Below, one piece after another: positions 27,846 through 37,575 of a stretch of DNA of 64,000 nt. Origin of the DNA: Pseudarthrobacter sp. SSS035 (GTDB lineage: Bacteria; Actinomycetota; Actinomycetes; Actinomycetales; Micrococcaceae); NCBI RefSeq assembly GCF_023273875.1, contig NZ_CP096882.1:4526001-4590000 (forward strand). Reading direction: 5' to 3'. Under the pieces are notes generated by a model, which saw only the letters and a program-made list of their open reading frames with translations, searched no databases and had not been told where the DNA came from. Position 1 is the stretch's first letter. Each line of letters opens with the position of its first letter. Both the position numbers and the translations under genes were made by a program.

Positions 27846-28796
27846 ATGACGGTGGGTTTGATAGCTGACGCGTGGTATCACGACATGGAGTCAACGTTCG
27901 GCGGGCTTGAGGTAGTGGCTCTGGGCAGTTCAGCTGGGCAGGCCTCCGGTGCACTGGCAGCCAAGGAACTCGGACATGTCGGAATATATGGAATCTCGGG
28001 CACCCCGCAGCAACTCGTACGATCACCCCGCGCAGTACGCCAATCGCCGACGGATGTACTCAAAGTGTGCGCGATGCGTCGCGGGCGCTGCATCATCGAA
28101 CAATCCGGACGCGAGCTGACGGTCGCACCCGGGGAATTTGGCCTTTACGACACAGCGGTTCCCTACCGGCTCACCTTCCAAGGCGCATGGCAATGCGAGG
28201 TCATGACGGCGCCTTCAAAGTCCCTGGGCGCGCCACGTGCGGCCGTTGACGAAGCACGGTCGCACCCTTGGTCGGCCACCACCGGGGTCGGGACGGTGCT
28301 GGCGCAGTTCATCAGCGCCTGCACGTCCATGACTGTGCCCGCATCGGGAGCGAGGAACCACTTGGCCACGGCCGGTGAAGCACTGCTGGCCAGCGTAGTC
28401 CTGCAGGATTATGAGCCCGGCTCCGAGGACATGGCTGAGTTCCTCCGGCATGAAATCGAGTCTTATGTCGATCGAAACCTGCAGGACCCCAACCTCGGCC
28501 TGAAGCAGGTCGCATCCTCGCACCATGTCTCCGTGCGAACGGCTCAGCGGCTGTTCATAGGAAGCGGCATAGGGCTGACCGGGCTGATCCGGAAGCGACG
28601 CTTGCAGGCCGTCCGTCGTGACCTTGCTGCTCAGCGCACTGCCCACCTCACCATCGCCGAAGTAGCGGCGAGATGGTGCATCCATGACGCCCAATGGCTC
28701 GCCAAGGCTTTCAAGTCCGAGTTTGGCATGGCGCCGTCGGAGTTCCGGAGATCCTCTGAAGCGGAAACCCTCACCACTCACGCATCCGCGCTGTAG
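27846..28796 (+). CDS. AraC-family regulator
   Basis: 316 residues from ATG 27846 (AAGGAGG 8 bases upstream). Residues 1-190 match the AraC_binding_2 domain of FeaR-type activators. The C-terminal ~100 residues carry two HTH motifs (LGLKQVASSHHVSVRTAQRLF and TIAEVAARWCIHDAQWLAKAF) ending GMAPSEFRR. Such regulators commonly activate aromatic or amine oxidation genes. Divergent placement points to the alcohol/aldehyde dehydrogenase pair as target. Confidence 0.85.
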   Translation: MTVGLIADAWYHDMESTFGGLEVVALGSSAGQASGALAAKELGHVGIYGISGTPQQLVRSPRAVRQSPTDVLKVCAMRRGRCIIEQSGRELTVAPGEFGLYDTAVPYRLTFQGAWQCEVMTAPSKSLGAPRAAVDEARSHPWSATTGVGTVLAQFISACTSMTVPASGARNHLATAGEALLASVVLQDYEPGSEDMAEFLRHEIESYVDRNLQDPNLGLKQVASSHHVSVRTAQRLFIGSGIGLTGLIRKRRLQAVRRDLAAQRTAHLTIAEVAARWCIHDAQWLAKAFKSEFGMAPSEFRRSSEAETLTTHASAL

Positions 28797-29010
28797 GCAC
28801 ATTCCTTTACCGGCGCTAGCTGCTACTTTTTCCAAGATACGCCTAGCCGCTTCTGATTGATATCTGAAAAGTATGGATCGCACCCCGGCCTAACCCCGGG
28901 TATTTACCGCATATGGCGGGCGTCACACCTCTGCGACACTGGACCAAGCCAAGGGACACAGGTTCACCCCCACGGCACTCCATCCATGCTCCGTCAGAGA
29001 GGACAGGCAT

Positions 29011-30405
29011 ATGGCTACGCTCCACACCGTCATCGCCGAAAACCCGCGCAAAGAGGCGCGCACCGCAAACTGGGTGGCCTTCGTCATCTGCACCGCACTT
29101 TTATTCGATGGCTACGACCTTGTCGTATACGGCACCGTCCTGCCGGGACTGCTCGCCGACTCGAGCCAGATTGGCGCCTTCGATGCCGCCGCTGCTGGCC
29201 TCTTGGGCTCGTGGGCGCTGGTTGGTGTGCTGGTCGGGTCGCTGGCGTGCGGGGCGGTCGGCGACTTCTTCGGCCGCCGCCGACTCATGCTCCTGGGCAT
29301 CGCCTGGTTCTCGGTGGGGATGTTCGTCACGGCGCTGACCACAACCGTGGCGTCCTTCGGGGCTATGCGTTTCATCACGGGGGTGGGTCTCGGCGTTGTC
29401 ATCGCCACCGCAGGCGCCACCATGGCAGAGTTCGCGCCAGCCGGCCGGCGACAGTTCTACAACGCGATCGTCTACTCTGGTGTCCCCGCTGGCGGCGTAT
29501 TCGCCTCCGTCATGGGCATTCTGCTCCTCAATGACATTGGATGGCGCGGACTGTTCATGATCGGCGCCCTTCCCCTCGTCCTACTCCTGCCCATCGCCTG
29601 GTTCAAGCTTCCGGAGTCCCCCCGATGGCTGCTGGCCCGCGGCCGCGAGGATGAGGCCCTCGCCGCTTCGCAGCGGACCGGCGTTCCGCTCATTGAAGAA
29701 CAGGTCATTCGGCAGATTGGCGCAGCCCCGCAGAAGACTGGTTTCGCGGCCGTCTTTTCCAAACAATTCGCGGTGGCTTCCGTACTTCTGGGCTTAATGT
29801 CCTTCTCCGGCCTGCTGCTGACCTACGGCTTGAACACGTGGCTGCCGAAAATTATGGAGGGATACGGCTACGGGCGGACATACGCACTGTTCTTCCCCTT
29901 GGCGTTGAACCTCGGTGCGGTGGCGGGAGGTTTGCTGCTGTCGCGCTACGCCGACAAGGCCGGTCCCCAGCGGGTCATTGCCAGCACCTTCGTACTGGCC
30001 ACTATCTCACTGGTGCTTATGACCTTCGGCTTCCCTTTGCCGATGTTGTTCCTGTGCATCGCCATCGCCGGAGTGGGCACCCTCGGCACCCAGGTGCTGG
30101 TTTACGGTTTCCAGTCCAACTACTTCACCACCAACGCCAGGGCAGCCGGTGTTGCCTGGTGTGCCAGCGTGGGCCGCCTGGGCGGCATTCTCGGACCAAT
30201 CATCGGCGGCTGGCTGGCGGCGGCGGGAATCGGCGGAGCCACGGCGTTTTACATCTACGGCGGCGTCGCCCTGCTGGGTGCAATTGTCACGGTCTTGGTC
30301 CCCCGTCAGCGCAAGCTGGAAGAAGCCGAGCACAGGGCCGAGGAAATCGTTGAGCACTCCGTGGAACAGGACGTCAGCTTCGCCACTCCCCCGGCGCGCC
30401 GTTGA
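29011..30405 (+). CDS. benK: Benzoate transporter, MFS aromatic acid:H+ symporter
   Basis: 464 residues, twelve predicted membrane helices. The helix-1 motif LLFDGYDLVVYGTVLP (DGxD) is diagnostic of the AAHS family (BenK, PcaK); GDFFGRRRLM is the helix 2-3 loop motif. It brings benzoate or a related aromatic acid into the cell. BenK is assigned from family and the ben cluster. Ends 48 bases before a strong hairpin. Confidence 0.85.
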   Translation: MATLHTVIAENPRKEARTANWVAFVICTALLFDGYDLVVYGTVLPGLLADSSQIGAFDAAAAGLLGSWALVGVLVGSLACGAVGDFFGRRRLMLLGIAWFSVGMFVTALTTTVASFGAMRFITGVGLGVVIATAGATMAEFAPAGRRQFYNAIVYSGVPAGGVFASVMGILLLNDIGWRGLFMIGALPLVLLLPIAWFKLPESPRWLLARGREDEALAASQRTGVPLIEEQVIRQIGAAPQKTGFAAVFSKQFAVASVLLGLMSFSGLLLTYGLNTWLPKIMEGYGYGRTYALFFPLALNLGAVAGGLLLSRYADKAGPQRVIASTFVLATISLVLMTFGFPLPMLFLCIAIAGVGTLGTQVLVYGFQSNYFTTNARAAGVAWCASVGRLGGILGPIIGGWLAAAGIGGATAFYIYGGVALLGAIVTVLVPRQRKLEEAEHRAEEIVEHSVEQDVSFATPPARR

Positions 30406-30452
30406 CCCAGCGCATCCAGCCGCTGCCTTGAATGAGCCCGGATCTAGTGAGA

Positions 30453-30479
30453 GGGTGCCCAGGCCAGGCCTGGGCACCC
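30453..30479. terminator. Hairpin terminator after benK
   Basis: GGGTGCCCAGGC and GCCTGGGCACCC form a perfect 12-bp stem with a CAG loop. No U-run, as is common in high-GC actinobacteria. Confidence 0.75.
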
Positions 30480-30553
30480 GGCCCGCCGCACCCGGCCAGT
30501 ACGCCGAGCCAAGCCATTATGTCTGACGCAGACAAGAGTGGTGGGCTTTATAC

Positions 30554-30569
30554 TTGATTTCTGAATCAA
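30554..30569. promoter_or_regulatory. Candidate LysR-type binding site
   Basis: TTGATT-TCTG-AATCAA, 52 bases upstream of the LysR gene start. The T-N11-A-like symmetric AT-rich site suits autoregulation by the LysR protein. Confidence 0.4.
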
Positions 30570-30620
30570 TGCGGATTTGGCGCCTGACGGGAGGCGCCAC
30601 ACGGAGGGACGGCACAACCA

Positions 30621-31532
30621 ATGGAGATCCGGCAGCTCAACTACTTTATTGCCGTTGCGGAGGAGCGCCATTTCGGCCGTGCCGCCAAACGCCTGCATAT
30701 GGCCCAGCCACCTTTGTCCCAGCAAATCCGGCAGCTGGAAGAGCAACTGGGCGTGCGCCTGCTGAACCGCACCACGCGCAGGGTGGAACTCACGGCCGCC
30801 GGACAGGCGCTGCTGGACCGGGGCCGGCAGATCGTCAATGCGGTCGGAACACTCCGGGCTGACGTGTATCAGGTCGGACAAGGCGCATCCGGTGTTCTGC
30901 GCGTGGGCTTCTCCGGCTCAGCAACCTACGGTGTGATGCCACCGATCGTCCGACTTGCCAAGCAGGTTCTCCCTGGGCTGTCGTTGAATCTGCATGGCGA
31001 GATGCTCACCCCGGCCATGGAGGCCGGCCTGCGGGATGGCACCTTGGATGCGGCCCTTTTGCGGCCGCCCATCGCTTCCCAGGAGATCGATTACCGCATC
31101 GTGACGCGCGAGGCGCTCATCGTGGCGTTGCCGTCCTTCAGCGCCCTGGCTATGGACCGGCCGGTGGCCGTACACGAACTCCAGGACCAGGAATTCATCT
31201 CCTACCCGCCGGAGTCGGTGCTTTACCGGACCACCGCAGGTCTTTGCCGCGAGGCAGGTTTCCAGCCACGCATCACCCAAGTCATCAGTGAGACGTCCAC
31301 GATGCTCTCGTTCGTGGCTGCCGGTAGTGGCGTTGCCATCCTTCCTGCGAGCGTCCGTGCCCTGCAGCTTAAGGGCGTCGTCTACCGCGATATCGAACAG
31401 GCCCCCGAGGTGGAGCTGGCCGTGGCGTGGCGGCGTGAGGACCGGTCATCACTGCTCCAAAGCTTCCTGGATGTCGTGGGCACCGCGACCAAAGACCTGC
31501 CCAACCGCACTCCCAGTCCTCCAGGATCCTGA
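30621..31532 (+). CDS. LysR-family regulator
   Basis: 303 residues. The N-terminal HTH (QLNYFIAVAEERHFGRAAKR, LHMAQPPLSQQIRQLEEQL) and the effector domain are complete. It resembles the CatR/BenM-type regulators that sense muconate or benzoate. Its place between benK and benR makes the ben/cat genes likely targets, but the effector cannot be read from the sequence. Confidence 0.85.
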   Translation: MEIRQLNYFIAVAEERHFGRAAKRLHMAQPPLSQQIRQLEEQLGVRLLNRTTRRVELTAAGQALLDRGRQIVNAVGTLRADVYQVGQGASGVLRVGFSGSATYGVMPPIVRLAKQVLPGLSLNLHGEMLTPAMEAGLRDGTLDAALLRPPIASQEIDYRIVTREALIVALPSFSALAMDRPVAVHELQDQEFISYPPESVLYRTTAGLCREAGFQPRITQVISETSTMLSFVAAGSGVAILPASVRALQLKGVVYRDIEQAPEVELAVAWRREDRSSLLQSFLDVVGTATKDLPNRTPSPPGS

Positions 31533-31571
31533 TACGGGGCGGAACCGGTTCGATGCCAGATGGCCCGCGCT

Positions 31572-34403
31572 TCAGTCCGTGGGGCGGAAACGTGCGGCCA
31601 GTTCGCTGCGGGAGCGGATCCCGAACTTTCCATAGATGCGGGTCAGGTGGTACTGCACGGTCTTGTCGGCCAGGAACAGTGCACGGGCAGCCTCTTTGTT
31701 GGTGGCCCCGGCCGCCACGAGTTCCGCCACTGCCTGCTCCTGGGCCGTGAGCTGGACCTGCGGTCCTGTCACGGCTACGAGCACGGCGTCAGATGGATCG
31801 GGCATGTTGCCGACGTCAAGGCCTGTCGCCTTCAGCTCCCGATCGCATCTGTCGACATACGTGGCAGCGCCCAGCGAATCATAAAGATCCCTGGCTACGC
31901 GCAGCACTGAGGACGCCAAGCGCCTTTTGCCGGCGCGTCGCATGCTTTGCCCGAAGGCAAAGCTCACCCGGGCCCGCAGATATGGCCGGTTGAGCCCTCG
32001 CAGATGCCCCAGCGCCGTCTCGAAATGCTCCCGGGCGATGTCTGGATCCCCCTGCGCGGCAACGAGCCGGCCCCGCGCCCACGCCATTCGTGCCAGATCT
32101 GACGGCACGGCCCGCTCCCGCGGCACCTGCTCGAAGGCGGTAAGGAAAGAGTCGGCCGTATCCAGCTGGTCGGTCATGACCAGGGCGTTGACGTAGGAGT
32201 CCTGCCACGGCCAAAACGACACCCTGTTCTCTGTCCAGGGGTCCATCTCCGTCAGTGGCTGCAGCACAGCCAATGCGCTTTCATAGTCCGCCCGTGCCTC
32301 ATGGAAGCGCGCCCGGGCCAGGCTGGCAGGCACCTGCATGGCCCGGTATGTGCCCGGCTGCACCGCCGCTTGGGAGACGTAGTACCGTGCACGGTCCCAA
32401 TCCCCACGCATGGACCACAGTTCGGCGGCGGTCCAATACAACAAGGGGCGGATCAGCGGCATCCGGGAGGTCTCGAGCCGCACCGAGGCGCGTGCAACCG
32501 TGGCCGCGGCCGCGTCCCAGTTGCCGAGCACAAGTTGGGTGCGGGCCAACCACGCCTCTGCCCACAGCGAGATCCGCAACGAGCCACCGCGGAACTCAGT
32601 CGGGGCAGCGGCTTCGAAATTTACAAGCGCTGTCTCTGCGTCATCCAGCCGCAGGGCCAGCCATCCGGCTCCCATCTGCACGCGTTGCTTTTGGGCGTTT
32701 TCGGAAGCGTGTTCGAAAGCCTGGCGATAGGAGGCCTCGGCTTCAGCCAGCCTGCCTTGGGCGTAAAGTCCCAGCCCATAGATGGCTTCGGATTCGATGT
32801 GGGCGGGGGTGCCCGCCGTTGTCAGTGACATGGCCCGCTCCGCCCAACGGGTGATGACAGGGCCATCCCAGGAGGCCACCCCGTGCAGGACCAGGCGCTG
32901 GGCCACTTGGGCGGCGGCAGTCGGGTCCCTTTGCGGGTTGCTTGTTCGCCAGGCCATTTCCAACTGGGTTTGGGCGCTGTGGTTCTGTCCGGACGCAGTG
33001 GAGAGGTAGCCAAGAACGGAGGAACGCAGTGGCGAGGGTGCCATGGCGTCGACGGCCGCGGCCCACATTTGGGCCTGGGCAATGTTGCCGGACCCCACGA
33101 GGGCATCTACTGCTCTCAGCTGGCGATCATTGCCGACCCGGACGTCACCCGAGAGCCGGGACGCGGAAAACAGTGCGGTCGAGACATCGTGCCAGGCACC
33201 TACGAGGGCCTGTTGCCGGGCGTACTCTTCAAGCTCCGAGGCCAGGGCCTCGTCTGGTCCCGGGGTGGCCGACACCCGGTGACCCAGGCGGTCGCCCTCA
33301 TTCTGCACCGAGTCCGCAGCCCTGCGGTGCAGGCGCATGCGCTGGCTGGGTGCAATCTGCTCGTAGACGGACTCGGTCGTTCCCGTTTCGAAGAATGTCA
33401 CCAGCGAGTTGGCCTGGTCCACTGAGAGGCCCAGCAGTCCGGCCCGGTGGCCCTCGTCGAGGGCATCCATCACGTATTCGACCCCGCTGACACGGGCAAC
33501 CTCAGCCACACCGGCATTGCGGCCGAGTACCGACGTGGCCTCAGCCACAGCTACCAGGTCGGGTGACGCGGCTTCGAGGAGACTGCGCACTTGGGCCCGC
33601 ACGCGTGAACTCGGAGGCAGGGACGAGAACCATGTCTGCCAGGTTTCCGGTGGAAGCTCGCCGAGAAGTTCGACAACCGGCTGCGGCCATCCACCGGTAT
33701 GCCGCACGATCTCGTGGGCGGCCGTGGCGTTCAGGTCGATGCCAAACCACCGTCGTGCGAGCTCCTGGACCCGCTGCGGTGACAGGGGATCCAGTGGAAG
33801 ACGGGAAACCTGATGACCGGTGAGGAAGGCCAGCACGCCGGCTGGCACCAGCCGGGCCTGAGCGGGATCCAGGGTGACCAGGAACAGGACTCTTTTGCTG
33901 CGCAGCCGGCGCATGACGAAGACGAGGACGTGGAGAGTTTCTGCGTCCAGATGCTGGACGTCGTCAACGGCAACCACCACGCTCCCGTGCAATTGAAGCC
34001 CGTCGAGGTGTGCACCCAGAGTGGACGCATAGTTGGCGGCCTGGGCGGGGTTGAGTATGCCGCCCAGGTCCGCGGAACGGCCGTTTCCTCTGCCGGGGTC
34101 CTTTGCCGAGCGCAGCGGCGGGGTGACCATGAGCTGGGAGTAGCCGGCGAGCGGGAGCTGCGCTTCCCATTCATCGCCCGTGGCGGACAGCACCCGCACG
34201 CCACGCGCGACGCCCCGGCAGTGCTCCAGGAATAGGTCCAGCACCGCCGTCTTCCCGGATCCCCGGGGGCCGCTGAGTACCACCGTACGTACGTTGCCTT
34301 TACGCACAGTGCGGAGCGTCTCCAGTAACTCCTCGAAGACCTCGGCATGGCCGAGCAGCGCCAGGTTCTCCTCGGGGTTGCCGTGGTGGTGGCCCGGAAT
34401 CAT
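31572..34403 (-). CDS. benR: ATPase-LuxR (LAL) transcriptional regulator, BenR-like
   Basis: 943 residues from ATG 34403. The longer frame to 34511 would overlap benD and lacks a ribosome site. An N-terminal AAA domain (VLSGPRGSGKTAVLDLFLEH, Walker B VVVAVDDVQHLDAET) is followed by a long TPR-like helical middle and a C-terminal LuxR HTH (LTAQEQAVAELVAAGATNKE, LADKTVQYHLTRIYGKF). The Corynebacterium glutamicum ben cluster has a BenR of this class directly after benD, as here. Likely the activator of benABCD. Confidence 0.82.
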   Translation of the reverse strand: MIPGHHHGNPEENLALLGHAEVFEELLETLRTVRKGNVRTVVLSGPRGSGKTAVLDLFLEHCRGVARGVRVLSATGDEWEAQLPLAGYSQLMVTPPLRSAKDPGRGNGRSADLGGILNPAQAANYASTLGAHLDGLQLHGSVVVAVDDVQHLDAETLHVLVFVMRRLRSKRVLFLVTLDPAQARLVPAGVLAFLTGHQVSRLPLDPLSPQRVQELARRWFGIDLNATAAHEIVRHTGGWPQPVVELLGELPPETWQTWFSSLPPSSRVRAQVRSLLEAASPDLVAVAEATSVLGRNAGVAEVARVSGVEYVMDALDEGHRAGLLGLSVDQANSLVTFFETGTTESVYEQIAPSQRMRLHRRAADSVQNEGDRLGHRVSATPGPDEALASELEEYARQQALVGAWHDVSTALFSASRLSGDVRVGNDRQLRAVDALVGSGNIAQAQMWAAAVDAMAPSPLRSSVLGYLSTASGQNHSAQTQLEMAWRTSNPQRDPTAAAQVAQRLVLHGVASWDGPVITRWAERAMSLTTAGTPAHIESEAIYGLGLYAQGRLAEAEASYRQAFEHASENAQKQRVQMGAGWLALRLDDAETALVNFEAAAPTEFRGGSLRISLWAEAWLARTQLVLGNWDAAAATVARASVRLETSRMPLIRPLLYWTAAELWSMRGDWDRARYYVSQAAVQPGTYRAMQVPASLARARFHEARADYESALAVLQPLTEMDPWTENRVSFWPWQDSYVNALVMTDQLDTADSFLTAFEQVPRERAVPSDLARMAWARGRLVAAQGDPDIAREHFETALGHLRGLNRPYLRARVSFAFGQSMRRAGKRRLASSVLRVARDLYDSLGAATYVDRCDRELKATGLDVGNMPDPSDAVLVAVTGPQVQLTAQEQAVAELVAAGATNKEAARALFLADKTVQYHLTRIYGKFGIRSRSELAARFRPTD

Positions 34404-34464
34404 GCTGGCAAGCTTACTCGACCGCGCGTCGCGGCCACGCCAGCGGGTTTCAGTCACAGCAGGC

Positions 34465-35289
34465 TCAGCCCAGGTCTCCGCCTGCCACCGGAAGGATGCT
34501 GCCCGTGACATAGGATGCTTCGTCGGAGGCCAGGAATACGATCGGCGCAGCCTGTTCGTCCAGTGTGCCGTACCGCTTCAAAAAGGATGATTCAACGGTC
34601 TGGTCCACAATGGTCTGGTACCACGCCTTTTCGGTGGTTGACCCGGCTTCCGGTCCGCGCTTGACCTTTCGTGGCGGAGCTTCGGTGCCGCCCGGGGCGG
34701 TAGCAACTACGCGGATGCCGTGCCCGGCAACCTCCATGGCCAGGGACTGGGTCAGGGCGTTGACACCGCCCTTCGCTGCTGCGTAGGGGACGCGGTGCAT
34801 TCCGCGGGTGGCCACTGAGGAGACGTTGACGATGGTGCCCGATTCCTGGGCGAGCATCGCCGGGAGGACGGCGCGGCAGGACCACAGGGTGGGGAACAGC
34901 GAACGGCGGATCTCCCGCTCAATCTTCTCCTCGTCGTATTCTTCGAAAGGGCGGGCCCAAATGGTTCCTCCCACGTTATTGACGAGCACGTCAACCCTTC
35001 CGTGGAGGGCCAAGGCGGCGTTCACTGCCTGTTCTGCTTCGGCGAAGCTTTCCAGGTCCGCCGTCACGGAGCTGGCTGACCCGCCGCAGCCGGACTCCTG
35101 GGCGGCTTCCTGGATTCCCTTGGCAACGTCCTGCACAATGTTGGCGCGGTCAACCAGGACCACCGAGCCTCCTTCAGCCCCGATCCTCTCCGCGACCTTC
35201 TGCCCGATTCCCTGGGCCGCGCCGGTAACCACTGCCACTTTGCCGGCGAAGCGGCCGGGCGTGATGAACTGTCCTGAGTACGCCGCCAC
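34465..35289 (-). CDS. benD: Benzoate cis-diol dehydrogenase BenD (SDR)
   Basis: 274 residues, short-chain dehydrogenase. Cofactor motif VTGAAQGIGQKV, NNVGG, and the catalytic YAAAKGG (YxxxK). The GGTIWARPFEEYDEEKIE and RRSLFPTLWSCRAVLP blocks are characteristic of BenD. It oxidises the benzoate cis-1,2-dihydrodiol to catechol with loss of CO2. Starts 2 bases after benC. Confidence 0.92.
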   Translation of the reverse strand: MAAYSGQFITPGRFAGKVAVVTGAAQGIGQKVAERIGAEGGSVVLVDRANIVQDVAKGIQEAAQESGCGGSASSVTADLESFAEAEQAVNAALALHGRVDVLVNNVGGTIWARPFEEYDEEKIEREIRRSLFPTLWSCRAVLPAMLAQESGTIVNVSSVATRGMHRVPYAAAKGGVNALTQSLAMEVAGHGIRVVATAPGGTEAPPRKVKRGPEAGSTTEKAWYQTIVDQTVESSFLKRYGTLDEQAAPIVFLASDEASYVTGSILPVAGGDLG

Positions 35290-35291
35290 CG

Positions 35292-36866
35292 TCAGGAGCC
35301 CTTGACCGTGGCGTCGATCGCTTCGGCCATGGTGCCCTTTGCATCGCGGGCGTGAGCCATGATCACTTCCCGGGCCCGCTCCTTGTCGCCGCGCTCAAAC
35401 GCGCCCACGACATCCAGGTGGTCCTGGGCGACCCGGTCAAAGATATGCGTGCCCTCTGCAAAAGTGGCTGCCATTTGGGCGTGGACGTCGAGCCGACGGT
35501 AGGACTCCAGCAGCATGGGGTTGTCGGAGATCATGAACAGGTACTCGTGGAAGTCTTCATTGGTCCTGACATACTCTTCCGGGTCGAGGACCCTTCCGGC
35601 GTCCACCGCCCGGGTGGTCGCTTCGGCAAGACGACGGAACTGGTGCAACTGCTCTTTGCTCAGGCGGCCCAACATCAGCTCGGTCACCGCAAGTTCAAGG
35701 CCCATGCGGGCGTCCAGGTGCGCGAAACTGTCTTCCTTACGGAACTCGAGCCGGCCGGTCTCCATGGATGAAATGGCTTCCACGCGGCTGATGGTGTCGC
35801 CTGCGATCTCCACCTTCTCCGCGGGGGCGGGCGCGCCCGTCTCGGCGTCCCCGCCGGTGGTTTCCTTGGGAGCGAAACGTTCAAAGTAGAAGTTGGCTGG
35901 CTGTATGCCCTCGGTGTCCAGCCACTTGGAGACGGCATTGACCATGGGCGGCGGTCCGCAAAGGTAGATATCGACGTCGCCATCGTTGAGGTGGGACGGC
36001 TGGATGATCTGCGTGACGTATCCCGTGTGCGGGGCGGAGGTATCCGCCTCGGAGGCAATGTAATCCCAGGTGAAGGTCGGCAACTTCGCTTTGTAGGCGT
36101 GCAGCCAATCGAGTCCCACGATGTCGGCTTCACGGGAGACGCCATAAATCAGGTGGACCGGCGTGGCCGGGGGGTTCTCGGATAACTTCTCCAGAATGGA
36201 CAGGAGCGGGGCCAGGCCGGTGCCGCCTGCCAGCAGGAGTAGGGGGCGCTTGGGCTCGCGAAGGAAGAAGGAGCCGTAAGGGCCTGTGAACTCGATGGTG
36301 TCCCCTACTGCCGCGCGATCACGCAGGTACTCGGACATCGCGCCTTGCGGGGTGATGCGCACCATGAAGGACGCATCCATCCCCTCGGGGCCATTGCTGA
36401 ACGAGTATGAGCGCTCCGCGTCGGTGCCCGGGACCTTGATGTTGACGTACTGGCCGGGCAGGAAAGCCAGCGCTTCGCGGTTCTGCATCTCCAGAGCGAA
36501 GGAGATGGTGGACTCCGAGTGCTTGTCGAGTTCCTTCAGCGTGGAAGTAAAAGTGGCAGCTGAGGTTTTCGCGGATTCGGAAGTGGCCGGGATCTGGATG
36601 GCGAGGTCCGATTCCGGAACGGCCTGGCATGTAAGGAGGTAGCCCTTCTCAAGCTCCTCTTCGGTCATGGCGTCGTCGATATAGTCCCCGGGGTCGAACG
36701 AGCCGGAGTCGCAAAACGCCTTGCACGTGCCGCAAGCGCCATCCCGACAGTCTGAGGGGATGTTGATGCGTGCCTTGTAGGCCGCGTCCATGACGGTCTC
36801 GTAGTCGCCGACTTTGATGACTTTGGTGACGCCATCTTCGAAACTGAGGGCTACCTGATGGCCCAT
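35292..36866 (-). CDS. benC: Benzoate dioxygenase reductase BenC with C-terminal FCD domain
   Basis: 524 residues. A plant-type [2Fe-2S] domain (C40, C45, C48, C80), FAD-binding RSYSFSN near 152 and NAD-binding LLAGGTGLAP near 211 complete a BenC by about residue 335; it passes electrons from NADH to BenAB. Residues ~375-515 are extra and match the FCD effector domain of GntR regulators: NEDFHEYLFMISDNPMLLES (H440), QDHLDVVGAFERGD (H483) and H505 as likely metal ligands. No HTH is present. AGGAGG precedes the ATG. Confidence 0.88.
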   Translation of the reverse strand: MGHQVALSFEDGVTKVIKVGDYETVMDAAYKARINIPSDCRDGACGTCKAFCDSGSFDPGDYIDDAMTEEELEKGYLLTCQAVPESDLAIQIPATSESAKTSAATFTSTLKELDKHSESTISFALEMQNREALAFLPGQYVNIKVPGTDAERSYSFSNGPEGMDASFMVRITPQGAMSEYLRDRAAVGDTIEFTGPYGSFFLREPKRPLLLLAGGTGLAPLLSILEKLSENPPATPVHLIYGVSREADIVGLDWLHAYKAKLPTFTWDYIASEADTSAPHTGYVTQIIQPSHLNDGDVDIYLCGPPPMVNAVSKWLDTEGIQPANFYFERFAPKETTGGDAETGAPAPAEKVEIAGDTISRVEAISSMETGRLEFRKEDSFAHLDARMGLELAVTELMLGRLSKEQLHQFRRLAEATTRAVDAGRVLDPEEYVRTNEDFHEYLFMISDNPMLLESYRRLDVHAQMAATFAEGTHIFDRVAQDHLDVVGAFERGDKERAREVIMAHARDAKGTMAEAIDATVKGS

Positions 36867-37001
36867 GATTTCCTCCTGGTTGGGGGTCGCATCCTCGCAA
36901 CCCCCGGAAAGTTAGTGCGATTATCTCTTACGAGCAGATTTGGCGGCGGGCCGCTCTTGGCCTCCCCGCTGCGGCCGCGCCGTACGGGCGGCGGGCTGCC
37001 G

Positions 37002-37538
37002 TCAGATCATGTAGACATCCACCACGTGGTGGATGTAGTCGTTCTTCAGTACAACCTTCTTTTTCAGGATCACCGGCTGCTCGCCGGAGAGGTCGATGGT
37101 GTAGAAGCTCGTGCCAAAATACGTGTCGGTGGTGTTGTACCGGAAGTACAGGGTGAACCAGTTGAAGCGGACCTTGACCTGGCCGCCGTCGTGCTCCAGG
37201 ACTTCAACGTCCGTGATGTTGTGCCCGGTGCGCGGCTCAGGGAGGGATGTAGCGGAGGAGCGGTCCGTCTTGATCCGGAATACCCGGTCCTCGATGCCGC
37301 CACGGTTGTCGTAATAGATGAGCGAGATCTCGTTCTGGGGGTCCACCGTGAGCCGGTCGTCGACGTCCCACGCCGGCATCCAGTACTCGGAGTCCGGGTG
37401 GTAGCACTGGAGCCACTCGTCGAAGTGGCGGTCGTCCAGTAGTCGGGCTTCCCGGTAGAGGAAGGCGCGGACAGTCTCGAGGGTCGCGATTTCGTCGGCG
37501 CTCTTGAGCGCGGTCAAGGGGTTTATGAGGTTGGCCAT
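37002..37538 (-). CDS. benB: Benzoate 1,2-dioxygenase beta subunit BenB
   Basis: 178 residues, normal for the small subunit, a cone-shaped NTF2-like fold. ATLETVRAFLYREARLLDD and FDEWLQCYHPDSEYWMPAWD are typical of BenB/XylY. It builds the alpha3-beta3 oxygenase with BenA. Lies 37 bases after benA and 135 before benC on one transcript. Confidence 0.92.
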   Translation of the reverse strand: MANLINPLTALKSADEIATLETVRAFLYREARLLDDRHFDEWLQCYHPDSEYWMPAWDVDDRLTVDPQNEISLIYYDNRGGIEDRVFRIKTDRSSATSLPEPRTGHNITDVEVLEHDGGQVKVRFNWFTLYFRYNTTDTYFGTSFYTIDLSGEQPVILKKKVVLKNDYIHHVVDVYMI

Positions 37539-37575
37539 TGTTTCAGCACTCTCTGTAAGGATTCGGAAGTCTTGA

